7,118 nt of DNA from NCBI GenBank assembly GCA_947494085.1, contig CANLTP010000042.1:1-7118 (forward strand), given 5' to 3'. Position numbers and translations under genes: made by a program. The stretch is from Actinomycetota bacterium. GTDB taxonomy: Bacteria; Actinomycetota; Actinomycetes; Nanopelagicales; Nanopelagicaceae. Under the pieces are notes generated by a model. It ran no database searches, had not been told where the DNA came from, and worked only from the letters and a program-made list of their open reading frames with translations. How positions within the stretch are numbered: the stretch's first letter is position 1; each line of letters starts with the position of its first letter. Of this stretch, positions 1 through 6,582 are shown in pieces.

Positions 1-401
1 CTTATCAAGCGGCAAAGATTCCGTTAGTAATTCTTGCTGGCAAAGAATACGGATCAGGTTCATCACGCGACTGGGCCGCAAAGGGCACTGCGCTGCTTGG
101 AGTAAAAGTTGTTATCGCAGAATCCTTCGAACGTATTCATAGATCAAACTTGATTGGAATGGGAGTGCTACCACTTCAATTCCCAGCGGGAGAAAACGCT
201 GCATCACTTGGTTTAACTGGCAGCGAAGAATTTTCTGTTGTGGGAATCGAAGCGCTTAATACCGGGGGAGTTCCGAAGGTTCTTAAGGTTATTGCGGGCG
301 ATAAGAGCTTTGATGCGGTCGTTCGAATTGATACCCCAGGGGAAGCCGATTACTTCCGTCACGGCGGCATCATGCAATATGTGCTGCGTTCACTACTCTA
401 A
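1..401 (+). CDS. acnA: Aconitate hydratase, C-terminal part (5' end outside window)
   Basis: This is the last 132 residues of an aconitase, which interconverts citrate and isocitrate via cis-aconitate in the TCA cycle using a [4Fe-4S] cluster. The gene is open to the left edge; the first complete codon starts at base 3 and the stop is TAA at 399-401. The visible part is the swivel (Aconitase_C) domain. [17 protein letters not shown] at visible residues 12-28 carries the Ser-Ser-Arg substrate-binding element. It is followed by [20 protein letters not shown] at 41-60 and the typical end [19 protein letters not shown]. The wording matches the AcnA/IRP1-type (about 900 residues) rather than AcnB or isopropylmalate isomerase small subunit, which lack this ending. 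The cluster-binding cysteines lie upstream of the window and cannot be checked. dxs follows 28 bp downstream on the same strand, so read-through into dxs is likely. An internal ATG at 150 is not a real start, because the conserved motifs begin well before it. Confidence 0.96.
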   Translation, partial: YQAAKIPLVILAGKEYGSGSSRDWAAKGTALLGVKVVIAESFERIHRSNLIGMGVLPLQFPAGENAASLGLTGSEEFSVVGIEALNTGGVPKVLKVIAGDKSFDAVVRIDTPGEADYFRHGGIMQYVLRSLL

Positions 402-417
402 AAAATAAGGCTTGCTC

Positions 418-432
418 TAGACTACGACGATG
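418..432 (+). promoter_or_regulatory. Possible leaderless -10 element for dxs
   Basis: TAGACT (418-423) fits the actinobacterial TANNNT -10 pattern and lies exactly six bases before the dxs ATG at 430. That is the spacing expected if transcription starts on the A of the ATG. No recognisable -35 box sits 16-19 bases further up. There is also no good Shine-Dalgarno: the nearest purine run, TAAGG at 406-410, is 19 bases from the start codon. The alternative is that dxs is simply translated from the aconitase transcript. TANNNT is common by chance, so this is a weak call. Confidence 0.28.
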
Positions 433-2370
433 TCAAAGCACCTCGAAAGCATTCAGACGCCTGCAGATTTGGCGAAGCTTTCATATCCAGCACTTAGCGA
501 ACTTTCAGCAGAAATCCGCGATTTCTTAGTTGAGAAAGTTTCTAAGAGCGGTGGCCACTTAGGCCCAAACCTTGGCGTTGTTGAATTAACAATTGCAATT
601 CACCGAATTTTTGAATCACCTAAAGACACAATAATTTTTGATACTGGCCACCAAACTTATGTCCATAAATTACTGACGGGTCGAATCTCTGGCTTCGATA
701 AATTACGTCAACGTGGTGGTGTTTCTGGTTATCCAAATCGTTCTGAGAGCGAACATGATGTTGTGGAAAATTCACATGCATCCACTGCTTTATCTTGGTC
801 AGATGGTGTGGCACGTGGAAATTTGATCAAAGGCGATCTAGATAAGACTGTCGTATGTGTTGTTGGAGACGGTGCTCTAACCGGTGGCATGTCATGGGAA
901 GCGCTCAATAACATTGCATCTAGCGATGATTTAAAACTTGTAATTGTTGTAAACGATAACGAGCGTTCTTATTCACCAACTATTGGTGGTCTTGCAACCT
1001 ATCTTTCAACTCTGCGCACAACAAGCGGTTATGAGAAATTCTTGGATTGGGGCAAGGGCGTTCTCGAAAAGACACCTGTTGTCGGTGGTCCTATCTATGA
1101 AACTCTGCATGGAGTTAAAAAAGGTCTGAAAGATATTGTCGCGCCACAGGGCATGTTTGAAGATCTTGGTCTTAAATATATTGGACCTATCGATGGCCAC
1201 AATATTGAAGCAATGGAGAACGCGCTAGAGCAAGCAAAGAATTTTGGTGCTCCAGTTCTAGTTCATGTAATCACTGAAAAAGGTCGCGGCCATGCACCTG
1301 CAATCAACGATTCCGCAGAAAAATTCCACGCTGTTGGCGTTGTAAATCCGGAAACCGGAGTCCCGGTTGCTAAGTCCGCCCCGAATTGGACCAGTGTTTT
1401 CTCTGATGAAATTTGTGAAATCGGTGCCAAGCGCGAAGATATTGTTGCGATAACAGCAGCGATGCTTGGACCAACTGGGCTAGATAAGTTCGCAGAAAAG
1501 TTTCCAAAGCGCGCATTCGATGTTGGTATTGCTGAACAACATGCAACAACTAGCGCAGCGGGTCTAGCTTTCACTGGTTTACATCCAGTCGTTGCTATTT
1601 ATTCAACATTTTTGAACCGAGCATTTGATCAATTACTTCTCGATGTTGCTCTGCATAAAGCAGGAGTAACTTTTGTTTTGGATCGTGCAGGAATCACGGG
1701 AGATGACGGACCTTCTCACCACGGAATTTGGGATTTAGCTTTAACCGGAATTGTTCCAACCCTTCATGTTGCAGCCCCACGAGATGGTGCAATTTTGCGA
1801 GAAACACTGAATGAAGCGCTAAACATTTCAGATGCACCTTCGCTACTTCGTTTTCCTAAGGGCCCAGTAGGTCCAGATATTCCAGCATTCGAACGTCGTG
1901 ATGGCATCGATGTTCTGTATCGCGGAGAGAGCGCAGATGTTCTTCTAGTTAGCGTCGGAGCAATGGCAAAGATTTCTGTCGAGGCTGCATCACAGGCATA
2001 TCGCGAAGGTGTGGGCGTAACTGTTATTGATCCACGTTGGGTAAAGCCACTTCCAAAGAGTTTGCTCACGATGGCGCAACGCTATAAATCAGTTGTTGTA
2101 GTCGAAGATGGAATTCGCCACGGTGGAATCGCAAGCACAATCTCTGAAATGTTTAGAGATGCCGAGCTTGATGTTCCAATTCATTCAATTGGAGTTCCAC
2201 TTGAATTCCTTGAGCATTCAAAGCGCGCTGAAATTATGACCGATCTTGGAATTACAGCGCAGAACATCACTCATCAATTAGTGTCCTGGAGCAGTTCGCT
2301 TAAGGATCAATTAAACGGTGACGCTATGCCAGCGAAGCAACTCCCGCTGGATGAAAAGTCTGGCCGCTAA
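430..2370 (+). CDS. dxs: 1-deoxy-D-xylulose-5-phosphate synthase
   Basis: Cytosolic thiamine-diphosphate enzyme that condenses pyruvate with glyceraldehyde 3-phosphate to DXP, the entry step of the MEP isoprenoid pathway. It has 646 residues; family members are usually about 620-640. The transketolase N-domain comes first: [14 protein letters not shown] with His43, [10 protein letters not shown] with His74, the ThDP/metal motif GDGALTGGM at 147-154 with NDN at 175-177, and KFH with His300. The pyrimidine-binding domain has the catalytic Glu369 in IAEQHA, Arg397, Arg419 in [10 protein letters not shown], and Asp426/His430. Arg474 in LLRFPKG and the C-terminal domain (about 495-620) follow. All expected active-site residues are present. 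The start at 430 is fixed by an in-frame TAG at 418-420 and fits the usual actinobacterial N-terminus (LESI..PADL). Residues after about 622 form an unconserved polar tail, and its last 14 codons lie antisense to the end of the convergent hydratase/dehydrogenase gene. Confidence 0.98.
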   Translation: MSKHLESIQTPADLAKLSYPALSELSAEIRDFLVEKVSKSGGHLGPNLGVVELTIAIHRIFESPKDTIIFDTGHQTYVHKLLTGRISGFDKLRQRGGVSGYPNRSESEHDVVENSHASTALSWSDGVARGNLIKGDLDKTVVCVVGDGALTGGMSWEALNNIASSDDLKLVIVVNDNERSYSPTIGGLATYLSTLRTTSGYEKFLDWGKGVLEKTPVVGGPIYETLHGVKKGLKDIVAPQGMFEDLGLKYIGPIDGHNIEAMENALEQAKNFGAPVLVHVITEKGRGHAPAINDSAEKFHAVGVVNPETGVPVAKSAPNWTSVFSDEICEIGAKREDIVAITAAMLGPTGLDKFAEKFPKRAFDVGIAEQHATTSAAGLAFTGLHPVVAIYSTFLNRAFDQLLLDVALHKAGVTFVLDRAGITGDDGPSHHGIWDLALTGIVPTLHVAAPRDGAILRETLNEALNISDAPSLLRFPKGPVGPDIPAFERRDGIDVLYRGESADVLLVSVGAMAKISVEAASQAYREGVGVTVIDPRWVKPLPKSLLTMAQRYKSVVVVEDGIRHGGIASTISEMFRDAELDVPIHSIGVPLEFLEHSKRAEIMTDLGITAQNITHQLVSWSSSLKDQLNGDAMPAKQLPLDEKSGR

Positions 2371-4432
2371 CTTCGCTACTAATTCCTTCGCGATCTAGGT
2401 AAGGCAGAACTCCGCCAAGGTGCAATGGCCAACCACAGCCAAGCAACATGCAGATATCAATTTCAGCAGCCGTAGAAACTACGCCTTCATCCAACATCAT
2501 CCGAGCCTCACTCGCTAAGGCTTTTAGTGCACGAATCCGAACTTCTTCAGTTGTAGATGCTTTCGCTCCACCTTTAATTAGCGCAAGGGCAGCAGGATTT
2601 GGTGTCAAGGCACCCTTATCGTCCTTAATATAAAACGTCTTGACACCCTCTTTTACAAAGGCTTGCATAGTTGGGGAGATGCGATAGCGATCACCAAGAT
2701 TCTTATTTAAAGTTTCGGCTACGTGAAGTGCTACACCTGGACCAACTAAACCAAGTAGCTCAAGTGAAGTCATTGGAAGACCAAGTGGCTTCATCGCGGC
2801 ATCTGCAACATCCGCAGGCGTTCCTTCATCAATTGCATCAGTAATTTCGCCCATAAATCTTGTTAGCAGACGATTAACGACGAATGCAGGGGAGTCCTTC
2901 ACAATAACCATGGTCTTCTTCAATTCTTTTCCGATATTCACCGCTGTTGCGGTTGTTACATCATCGGTTGCCGGAGTTCTTGCAATCTCCAGAAGCGGCA
3001 TTACTGCTACTGGATTAAAGAAGTGGAATCCAATTACTCGCTCGGGATTGGCTAAGCCTTCAGACATCTTGGTAACTGAAAGCGAAGAGGTATTCGTGGC
3101 CAAGATGCACTCGACTGAAACAATCTTTTCAAGTTCTTTAAATAGCTTCTGCTTGAGCTCGAGTTCTTCAAAGATCGCTTCAATAACAAATGAGGCATCA
3201 GCAAAGATTGATTTATCCGTTGATCCTGAAACCAGTGAACCTAATCGAGCAGCAGCCTCAGCGCTCATGCGCTTCTTCTCGACAAGCTTTGCCAGTTCGC
3301 CGCGGATATATGCCAAGCCTTTATCTACGCGCTCTTGATCTAGGTCGGTGATTACAACTGGAACTTTCAGGTTGCGCAACATTATTAGCGCTAATTGCGA
3401 AGCCATTAGACCTGCGCCAACAACGCCAACCTTTGTCATCTTTCGGGCAAGTGCTGGTTTTGGTGCACCCTCAACTTTCTTACGCTTCTTCTGAATTAAA
3501 TTAAAGGCATAAAGCGAAGCCCGAAGTGGATTGCTCATTGCCAAACTTGCAAGATCAGCATCTTCTGCATCAAAGCCAGCGCTTAAAGTATTTGTCCGCG
3601 CAGCTGCAATTAAATTTAGTGCTTTAGTTGCTTGTGGAATTTCGGCTCCACCAAATTTTTTATTCACTGCCGCTTGGCCAACCGCTATCGCTTGGCTCCA
3701 TGCTGCTTCATCTTTGGTGTGGTCGGCACGTTCAATCTTCTTTGAACCATTTAATACCGAAGCCGCAAATTTGATTGAGTTCTCTAGGAAGTCTGCTGGC
3801 TCAAACACCGCATCAGCGACACCAAGCGCTAACGCATCTTTAGCCTTCAGCATTGTGTTGTTGTTGAGCGCATTCAAAATAATTACCTGAACCGCATTTG
3901 CCGGTCCAATTAATTTAGGCAGAATTGTTGCCCCGCCCCAACCCGGAACCAGACCTAAGAAAACTTCTGGAAGTCCAGTAAAAGCAGTTGTTGCAACGCT
4001 GCGATAGTTGCAGTGAAGTGCTACTTCAAGTCCGCCGCCAAGTGCCAAACCATTCACAAATGCAAAGGTAGGCTTCTTGCTCTCACCAAATCTACGGAAA
4101 ACATCATGCCCAAGTTTTCCAATTGCAAGTGCCTGCTTCGGATCACTTAGGAAAGCGATGCCAGATAAATCGGCACCAGCCGCGAAGATAAAAGGCTTTC
4201 CAGTTATCGCAATAGCAACCGAAGAACTTGCTTCAGCAACTGTGATTGCTTCATTAAGCGCCGCTAAGGAGTTAGGGCCAAAGGTATTTGGTCGGTTGTG
4301 GTCAAAGCCGTTATCTAAAGTAATTAACGAAATCGTTCCGGTATGGCCGAAAGGTGCAAGATCAATTTCGCGAACATGTGCCGCAGTTACTACTTCTTCT
4401 GGTGCACCTTCTGGCAACTTAAGATCGCTCAT
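2324..4432 (-). CDS. fadB: Fused enoyl-CoA hydratase / 3-hydroxyacyl-CoA dehydrogenase (FadB/FadJ type)
   Basis: A 702-residue multifunctional beta-oxidation protein. It hydrates 2-enoyl-CoA, then oxidises L-3-hydroxyacyl-CoA with NAD+. The crotonase domain (about 20-230) has the oxyanion-hole segments FIFAAGADL (82-89) and GLALGGGLE (128-136). Both catalytic glutamates are visible: Glu136 in GGGLE and Glu156 in [15 protein letters not shown]. The NAD-binding domain starts with [12 protein letters not shown] (334-345); the third glycine of GxGxxG is Ala, as I recall being normal in actinobacterial homologues. His470 and Glu482 of GFHFFNP...MPLLEI form the dehydrogenase pair, with [11 protein letters not shown] and two C-terminal 3HCDH segments (about 514-600 and 630-690). 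The start is ATG at 4432, giving MSDLKLPEG. An upstream in-frame start at 4513 would run 82 bp into the thiolase gene and adds no conserved sequence. The ATG shares one base with the thiolase stop (TAATG), with AGAAGG 10 bases upstream. The 3' end overlaps dxs by 47 bp. The symbol could equally be fadJ. Confidence 0.96.
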   Translation of the reverse strand: MSDLKLPEGAPEEVVTAAHVREIDLAPFGHTGTISLITLDNGFDHNRPNTFGPNSLAALNEAITVAEASSSVAIAITGKPFIFAAGADLSGIAFLSDPKQALAIGKLGHDVFRRFGESKKPTFAFVNGLALGGGLEVALHCNYRSVATTAFTGLPEVFLGLVPGWGGATILPKLIGPANAVQVIILNALNNNTMLKAKDALALGVADAVFEPADFLENSIKFAASVLNGSKKIERADHTKDEAAWSQAIAVGQAAVNKKFGGAEIPQATKALNLIAAARTNTLSAGFDAEDADLASLAMSNPLRASLYAFNLIQKKRKKVEGAPKPALARKMTKVGVVGAGLMASQLALIMLRNLKVPVVITDLDQERVDKGLAYIRGELAKLVEKKRMSAEAAARLGSLVSGSTDKSIFADASFVIEAIFEELELKQKLFKELEKIVSVECILATNTSSLSVTKMSEGLANPERVIGFHFFNPVAVMPLLEIARTPATDDVTTATAVNIGKELKKTMVIVKDSPAFVVNRLLTRFMGEITDAIDEGTPADVADAAMKPLGLPMTSLELLGLVGPGVALHVAETLNKNLGDRYRISPTMQAFVKEGVKTFYIKDDKGALTPNPAALALIKGGAKASTTEEVRIRALKALASEARMMLDEGVVSTAAEIDICMLLGCGWPLHLGGVLPYLDREGISSEVSGQTFHPAGVASLA

Positions 4433-5634
4433 TATTTTGCCGCCTTCTTGGCTGCGCCATTGAAATGTGGGTTCTCCCAGATAATGCTTCCACCCATTCC
4501 AAGGCCGATACACATTGTTGTAAGTCCATATTGAACCTCTGGATGTTCTTCAAAGCCGCGAGCCAAGTTGATCATCAAACGCACACCTGATGATGCAAGT
4601 GGGTGGCCAACTGCAATTGCGCCACCGTATTGATTAACTCGGGGGTCGTTGTCGGCAATTCCAAAGTGATCAAGGAAGGATAGAACTTGAATCGCAAAGG
4701 CCTCATTAACTTCAAAGAGCCCAATATCTGCAATTGTTAATCCAGCTTTTGATAGCGCCTTGATTGTGCTTGGAACCGGCCCATATCCCATGATCTCTGG
4801 TGCAACACCAGCGAATGCAAATGAAACTAACTTTGCTTTAATGCCAAGACCAAGTTCATTAGCCTTTGATTCACTTGCCAAGATTGCAGCGGTAGCGCCG
4901 TCATTTAAGCCAGCAGCATTTCCAGCAGTTACATTTCCCATCGCCCTAAATGGTGTCTTAAGTGCGCCAAGTCCTTCGACAGTCGTTCCTGGTCGTGGTG
5001 GTTCATCAACAGTTGCCATTCCCCATCCAAGTTCAACCGAACGAACTGCAACTGGAATTAAATCACGTTGAATTTTTCCAGCAGTGTAAGCAGCAGCTGT
5101 TTTATTCTGTGATTCAACTGCATATGCATCGGCACGCGCCTTAGTTAAATGTGGAAACTTGTCATGCAATCTTTCCGCAGTCATTCCCATTTGAAGCGCG
5201 TCAGTATCAACTAATTTTTCAGAGAGGTAACGTGGATTTGGATCTATACCTTCGCCCATTGGGTGATTTCCCATATGTTCAACGCCACCGGCAATTGCAA
5301 TGTCATATTGACCCATTGCTATCGCACCAGCAACAGTTGTCACAGCAGTAAGTGCGCCTGCACACCAACGATCGATTGAATATCCAGGAACGCTATCTGG
5401 AATTCCCGCAAGCAATGAAACGCTTCGACCAATATTCATTCCTTGATCACCGCTCTGGGTTGCTGCGGCAATTGCAACATCATCGATTGCACTAGGTGAA
5501 ACTTTCGGATTGCGTTCTAGTAAACCGCGAAGGGTTCGAACCATAATGTCATCAGCTCTAGTTTCGGCATAAAGACTTCCGGCTTTACCAAAGGGGGATC
5601 GAACTGCATCTACAAGGACAACGCGCTCACTCAT
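4432..5634 (-). CDS. fadA: Thiolase: acetyl-CoA acyltransferase (3-ketoacyl-CoA thiolase)
   Basis: A 400-residue type-I degradative thiolase that cleaves 3-ketoacyl-CoA with CoA to acetyl-CoA and a shortened acyl-CoA. The nucleophilic Cys91 sits in DRWCAGAL. NEAFA is at 310-314, the GHPLASSG motif carries His344, and the second active-site Cys375 lies in CIGLGMGG. The N-terminal VLVDAVRSPFGKAGS is the standard opening, and the length of about 400 is normal. The end (AAKKAAK) is a short basic tail. ATG at 5634 is preferred over an in-frame TTG at 5637 because AGGAG lies six bases before the ATG but only three before the TTG. The stop TAA shares its last base with the ATG of the downstream hydratase/dehydrogenase, so the two are almost certainly co-transcribed and translationally coupled as a beta-oxidation pair. 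No acyl-CoA dehydrogenase is in the window. Biosynthetic acetoacetyl-CoA synthesis (AtoB/PhaA) is a possible alternative role, but the partner gene argues for fatty-acid degradation. Confidence 0.96.
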   Translation of the reverse strand: MSERVVLVDAVRSPFGKAGSLYAETRADDIMVRTLRGLLERNPKVSPSAIDDVAIAAATQSGDQGMNIGRSVSLLAGIPDSVPGYSIDRWCAGALTAVTTVAGAIAMGQYDIAIAGGVEHMGNHPMGEGIDPNPRYLSEKLVDTDALQMGMTAERLHDKFPHLTKARADAYAVESQNKTAAAYTAGKIQRDLIPVAVRSVELGWGMATVDEPPRPGTTVEGLGALKTPFRAMGNVTAGNAAGLNDGATAAILASESKANELGLGIKAKLVSFAFAGVAPEIMGYGPVPSTIKALSKAGLTIADIGLFEVNEAFAIQVLSFLDHFGIADNDPRVNQYGGAIAVGHPLASSGVRLMINLARGFEEHPEVQYGLTTMCIGLGMGGSIIWENPHFNGAAKKAAK

Positions 5635-5640
5635 CAAAGA

Positions 5641-5645
5641 CTCCT
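5641..5645 (-). promoter_or_regulatory. Shine-Dalgarno site of the thiolase gene
   Basis: AGGAG on the minus strand, six bases before the ATG at 5634. It is the clearest ribosome-binding site in the window, and it decides the start in favour of ATG over the in-frame TTG three bases upstream. Confidence 0.8.
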
Positions 5646-5654
5646 ACTTATGAC

Positions 5655-5682
5655 AACTTAAGAATGGTTGGTATTCCCGTAA
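5655..5682 (-). promoter_or_regulatory. Possible promoter for the thiolase - hydratase/dehydrogenase operon
   Basis: In the 86-bp gap after the iron permease gene, TAAGTT (5660-5655, minus strand) fits TANNNT. TTACGG (5682-5677) could act as a weak -35 with a 16-base spacer. A start six or seven bases further on would give a leader of about 14 bases that includes the AGGAG site. The -35 match to TTGACA is only three of six. Read-through from the permease gene is not excluded, because no intrinsic terminator is visible in the gap. Confidence 0.3.
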
Positions 5683-5685
5683 GGT

Positions 5686-5697
5686 TACCCGCCAGTA
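5686..5697 (-). promoter_or_regulatory. Imperfect palindrome, candidate operator upstream of the thiolase operon
   Basis: Minus-strand TACTGGCGGGTA matches its own reverse complement at 8 of 12 positions (TAC...GTA outer arms and a central GC). It lies three bases upstream of the putative -35. Short imperfect palindromes of this kind are typical of TetR-family repressors, which often control actinobacterial beta-oxidation genes. No regulator gene is visible here, so its identity is unknown. Confidence 0.3.
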
Positions 5698-5723
5698 GGT
5701 TAAATTGGAAGCAGCGCTGCAAA

Positions 5724-6530
5724 TTAGGCGGTTTTTACTTCTACTTTCTTTGGCTTCAAGTAAGCCTGAAGAACAGTAGTTATGTAGATGGCCCAAACGA
5801 TTAGCTGCAGCCAGGATATTTTGGTGCTGATTCCGATTGTTCCTGAAAGAAGTGTTGTGATTGTTGGATCGGCATTAACCCAATTCCAGACATACGCCTC
5901 TTCACCTGGAAGTGCGCCAAATTCTTGGAATTCGTGAATCGCATATGAAAGAACTCCACCCGCGATAACGATTAAGGCGATACCAGTGATTGTAAAAAAC
6001 TTACCTAAATTAATCTTTAAGCTGCCTCGGTAAATTGCAACACCCAGTAAAACTGCAAGTGCTAGTCCGAGAACTAATCCAATTGCGGGTGAAGAATCAT
6101 CGGACACTGTTTTAAAGTTAGAGTAAACAAAGAGCGCTGTTTCTAGGCCCTCGCGTGCAACTGCAAAGAAAGCTGCAGAAACTAAAGCAATCTTGCCAAG
6201 TGGCATTGCATATTCAATTTTTCCTTGTAGATCACTCTTTAAACCGCGTGCAACGCGCTTCATCCAAAAAACCATATATGTAACAAGAATTACTGCAACA
6301 AGTGAAGTGACTCCACCAAAAATTTGTTCCCCAGCTTCAGATAGTTGGGTTGTTGTGAAAGATAGGAAAGCGCCAAAAGCTAGGCTGGCAACGAGTGCGA
6401 CAGTGACACCGGTCCAAAGCGTAGGTAGCGACTTTCGTTGGTTTGATTTAACCAAATAAGCAACGAGAATTCCGATGATGAGTGCGGCCTCTAGGCCTTC
6501 GCGCAAGGCGATTAAGAATGTGCTGTACAT
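5724..6530 (-). CDS. efeU: FTR1-family iron permease (EfeU type)
   Basis: A 268-residue membrane protein of the FTR1/EfeU family, which imports ferric iron across the cytoplasmic membrane, usually after Fe(II) is oxidised by a partner. Both iron-handling REGLE motifs are present: residues 10-14 inside TM1 (ALREGLEAALI) and 126-130 inside TM4 (VAREGLETALF). HEFQEFG at 199-205 is the conserved loop motif after TM6. About seven hydrophobic spans are visible: 5-27, 36-58, 70-90, 114-136, 148-167, 178-197 and 237-257. The protein ends in a basic tail (KPKKVEVK). The length is normal for bacterial EfeU, and it lacks the N-terminal periplasmic extension found in some FTR1 proteins. The usual partners efeO and efeB do not flank it: RNase D lies 37 bp upstream and thiolase 86 bp downstream. 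The ATG at 6530 gives the canonical start and has no Shine-Dalgarno, consistent with a leaderless transcript. The substrate is inferred from the family; iron specificity is likely but not proven by sequence. Confidence 0.93.
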   Translation of the reverse strand: MYSTFLIALREGLEAALIIGILVAYLVKSNQRKSLPTLWTGVTVALVASLAFGAFLSFTTTQLSEAGEQIFGGVTSLVAVILVTYMVFWMKRVARGLKSDLQGKIEYAMPLGKIALVSAAFFAVAREGLETALFVYSNFKTVSDDSSPAIGLVLGLALAVLLGVAIYRGSLKINLGKFFTITGIALIVIAGGVLSYAIHEFQEFGALPGEEAYVWNWVNADPTITTLLSGTIGISTKISWLQLIVWAIYITTVLQAYLKPKKVEVKTA

Positions 6531-6536
6531 GTGTGA

Positions 6537-6566
6537 AGCGTAAAACCAGTAGTGCTATTTTCGCAA
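6537..6566 (-). promoter_or_regulatory. Probable leaderless promoter of the FTR1 gene
   Basis: On the minus strand TTGCGA (6566-6561, four of six matches to TTGACA) is followed after 18 bases by TACGCT (6542-6537, TANNNT). The ATG begins six bases later at 6530. This spacing would place the transcription start on or next to the start codon, and it fits the lack of any Shine-Dalgarno in the 37-bp gap. The -35 begins one base after the RNase D stop codon. This is inferred from pattern and spacing only. Confidence 0.45.
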
Positions 6567-6582
6567 CTCAAATGTTGCGTAA
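6559..6582 (-). repeat. Inverted repeat across the RNase D stop codon and FTR1 -35 region
   Basis: CGCAAC (6579-6574) and GTTGCG (6567-6562) are perfect complementary arms around a six-base centre, ATTTGA. After one mismatch on each side, two more bases pair (TT/AA), giving 8 of 9 matched positions per arm. The centre contains the TGA stop of the RNase D gene, and the right arm overlaps the putative -35 of the FTR1 promoter. As DNA it could be a repressor operator; as RNA it could be a 6-bp hairpin at the end of the RNase D message. It is not a standard intrinsic terminator, because A-rich rather than U-rich sequence follows. Confidence 0.5.

Noticed and set aside
402..429. A thiamine-diphosphate riboswitch upstream of dxs, since Dxs is a ThDP enzyme
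   Set aside because: The gap to the aconitase gene is only 28 bp, far too short for such a riboswitch.
1263..2069. Minus-strand open frames within dxs (1263-1574, 1764-2069)
   Set aside because: They are antisense shadows of conserved Dxs sequence, with no plausible start context or domain signature.
4432..4513. Extended start of the hydratase/dehydrogenase at 4513 (27 extra residues)
   Set aside because: The extension lies entirely over the conserved thiolase C-terminus in another frame and carries no family-like sequence. The ATG at 4432 has an upstream AGAAGG and a TAATG junction.
3531..5071. Several long plus-strand open frames (3531-3890, 4077-4463, 4760-5071) opposite the beta-oxidation genes
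   Set aside because: They are low-complexity Ala/Ser-rich shadows with no recognisable motif, and they lie wholly antisense to strongly conserved enzymes.
5635..5637. TTG as thiolase start codon
   Set aside because: It leaves only three bases after AGGAG and precedes an ATG with ideal spacing; the family N-terminus begins at the ATG.
5711..5720. Perfect palindrome GCAGCGCTGC just after the FTR1 stop, considered as a terminator
   Set aside because: It has no loop, so at most a three- or four-pair stem can form, and no T-tract follows on either strand. It could be a chance restriction-site-like palindrome.
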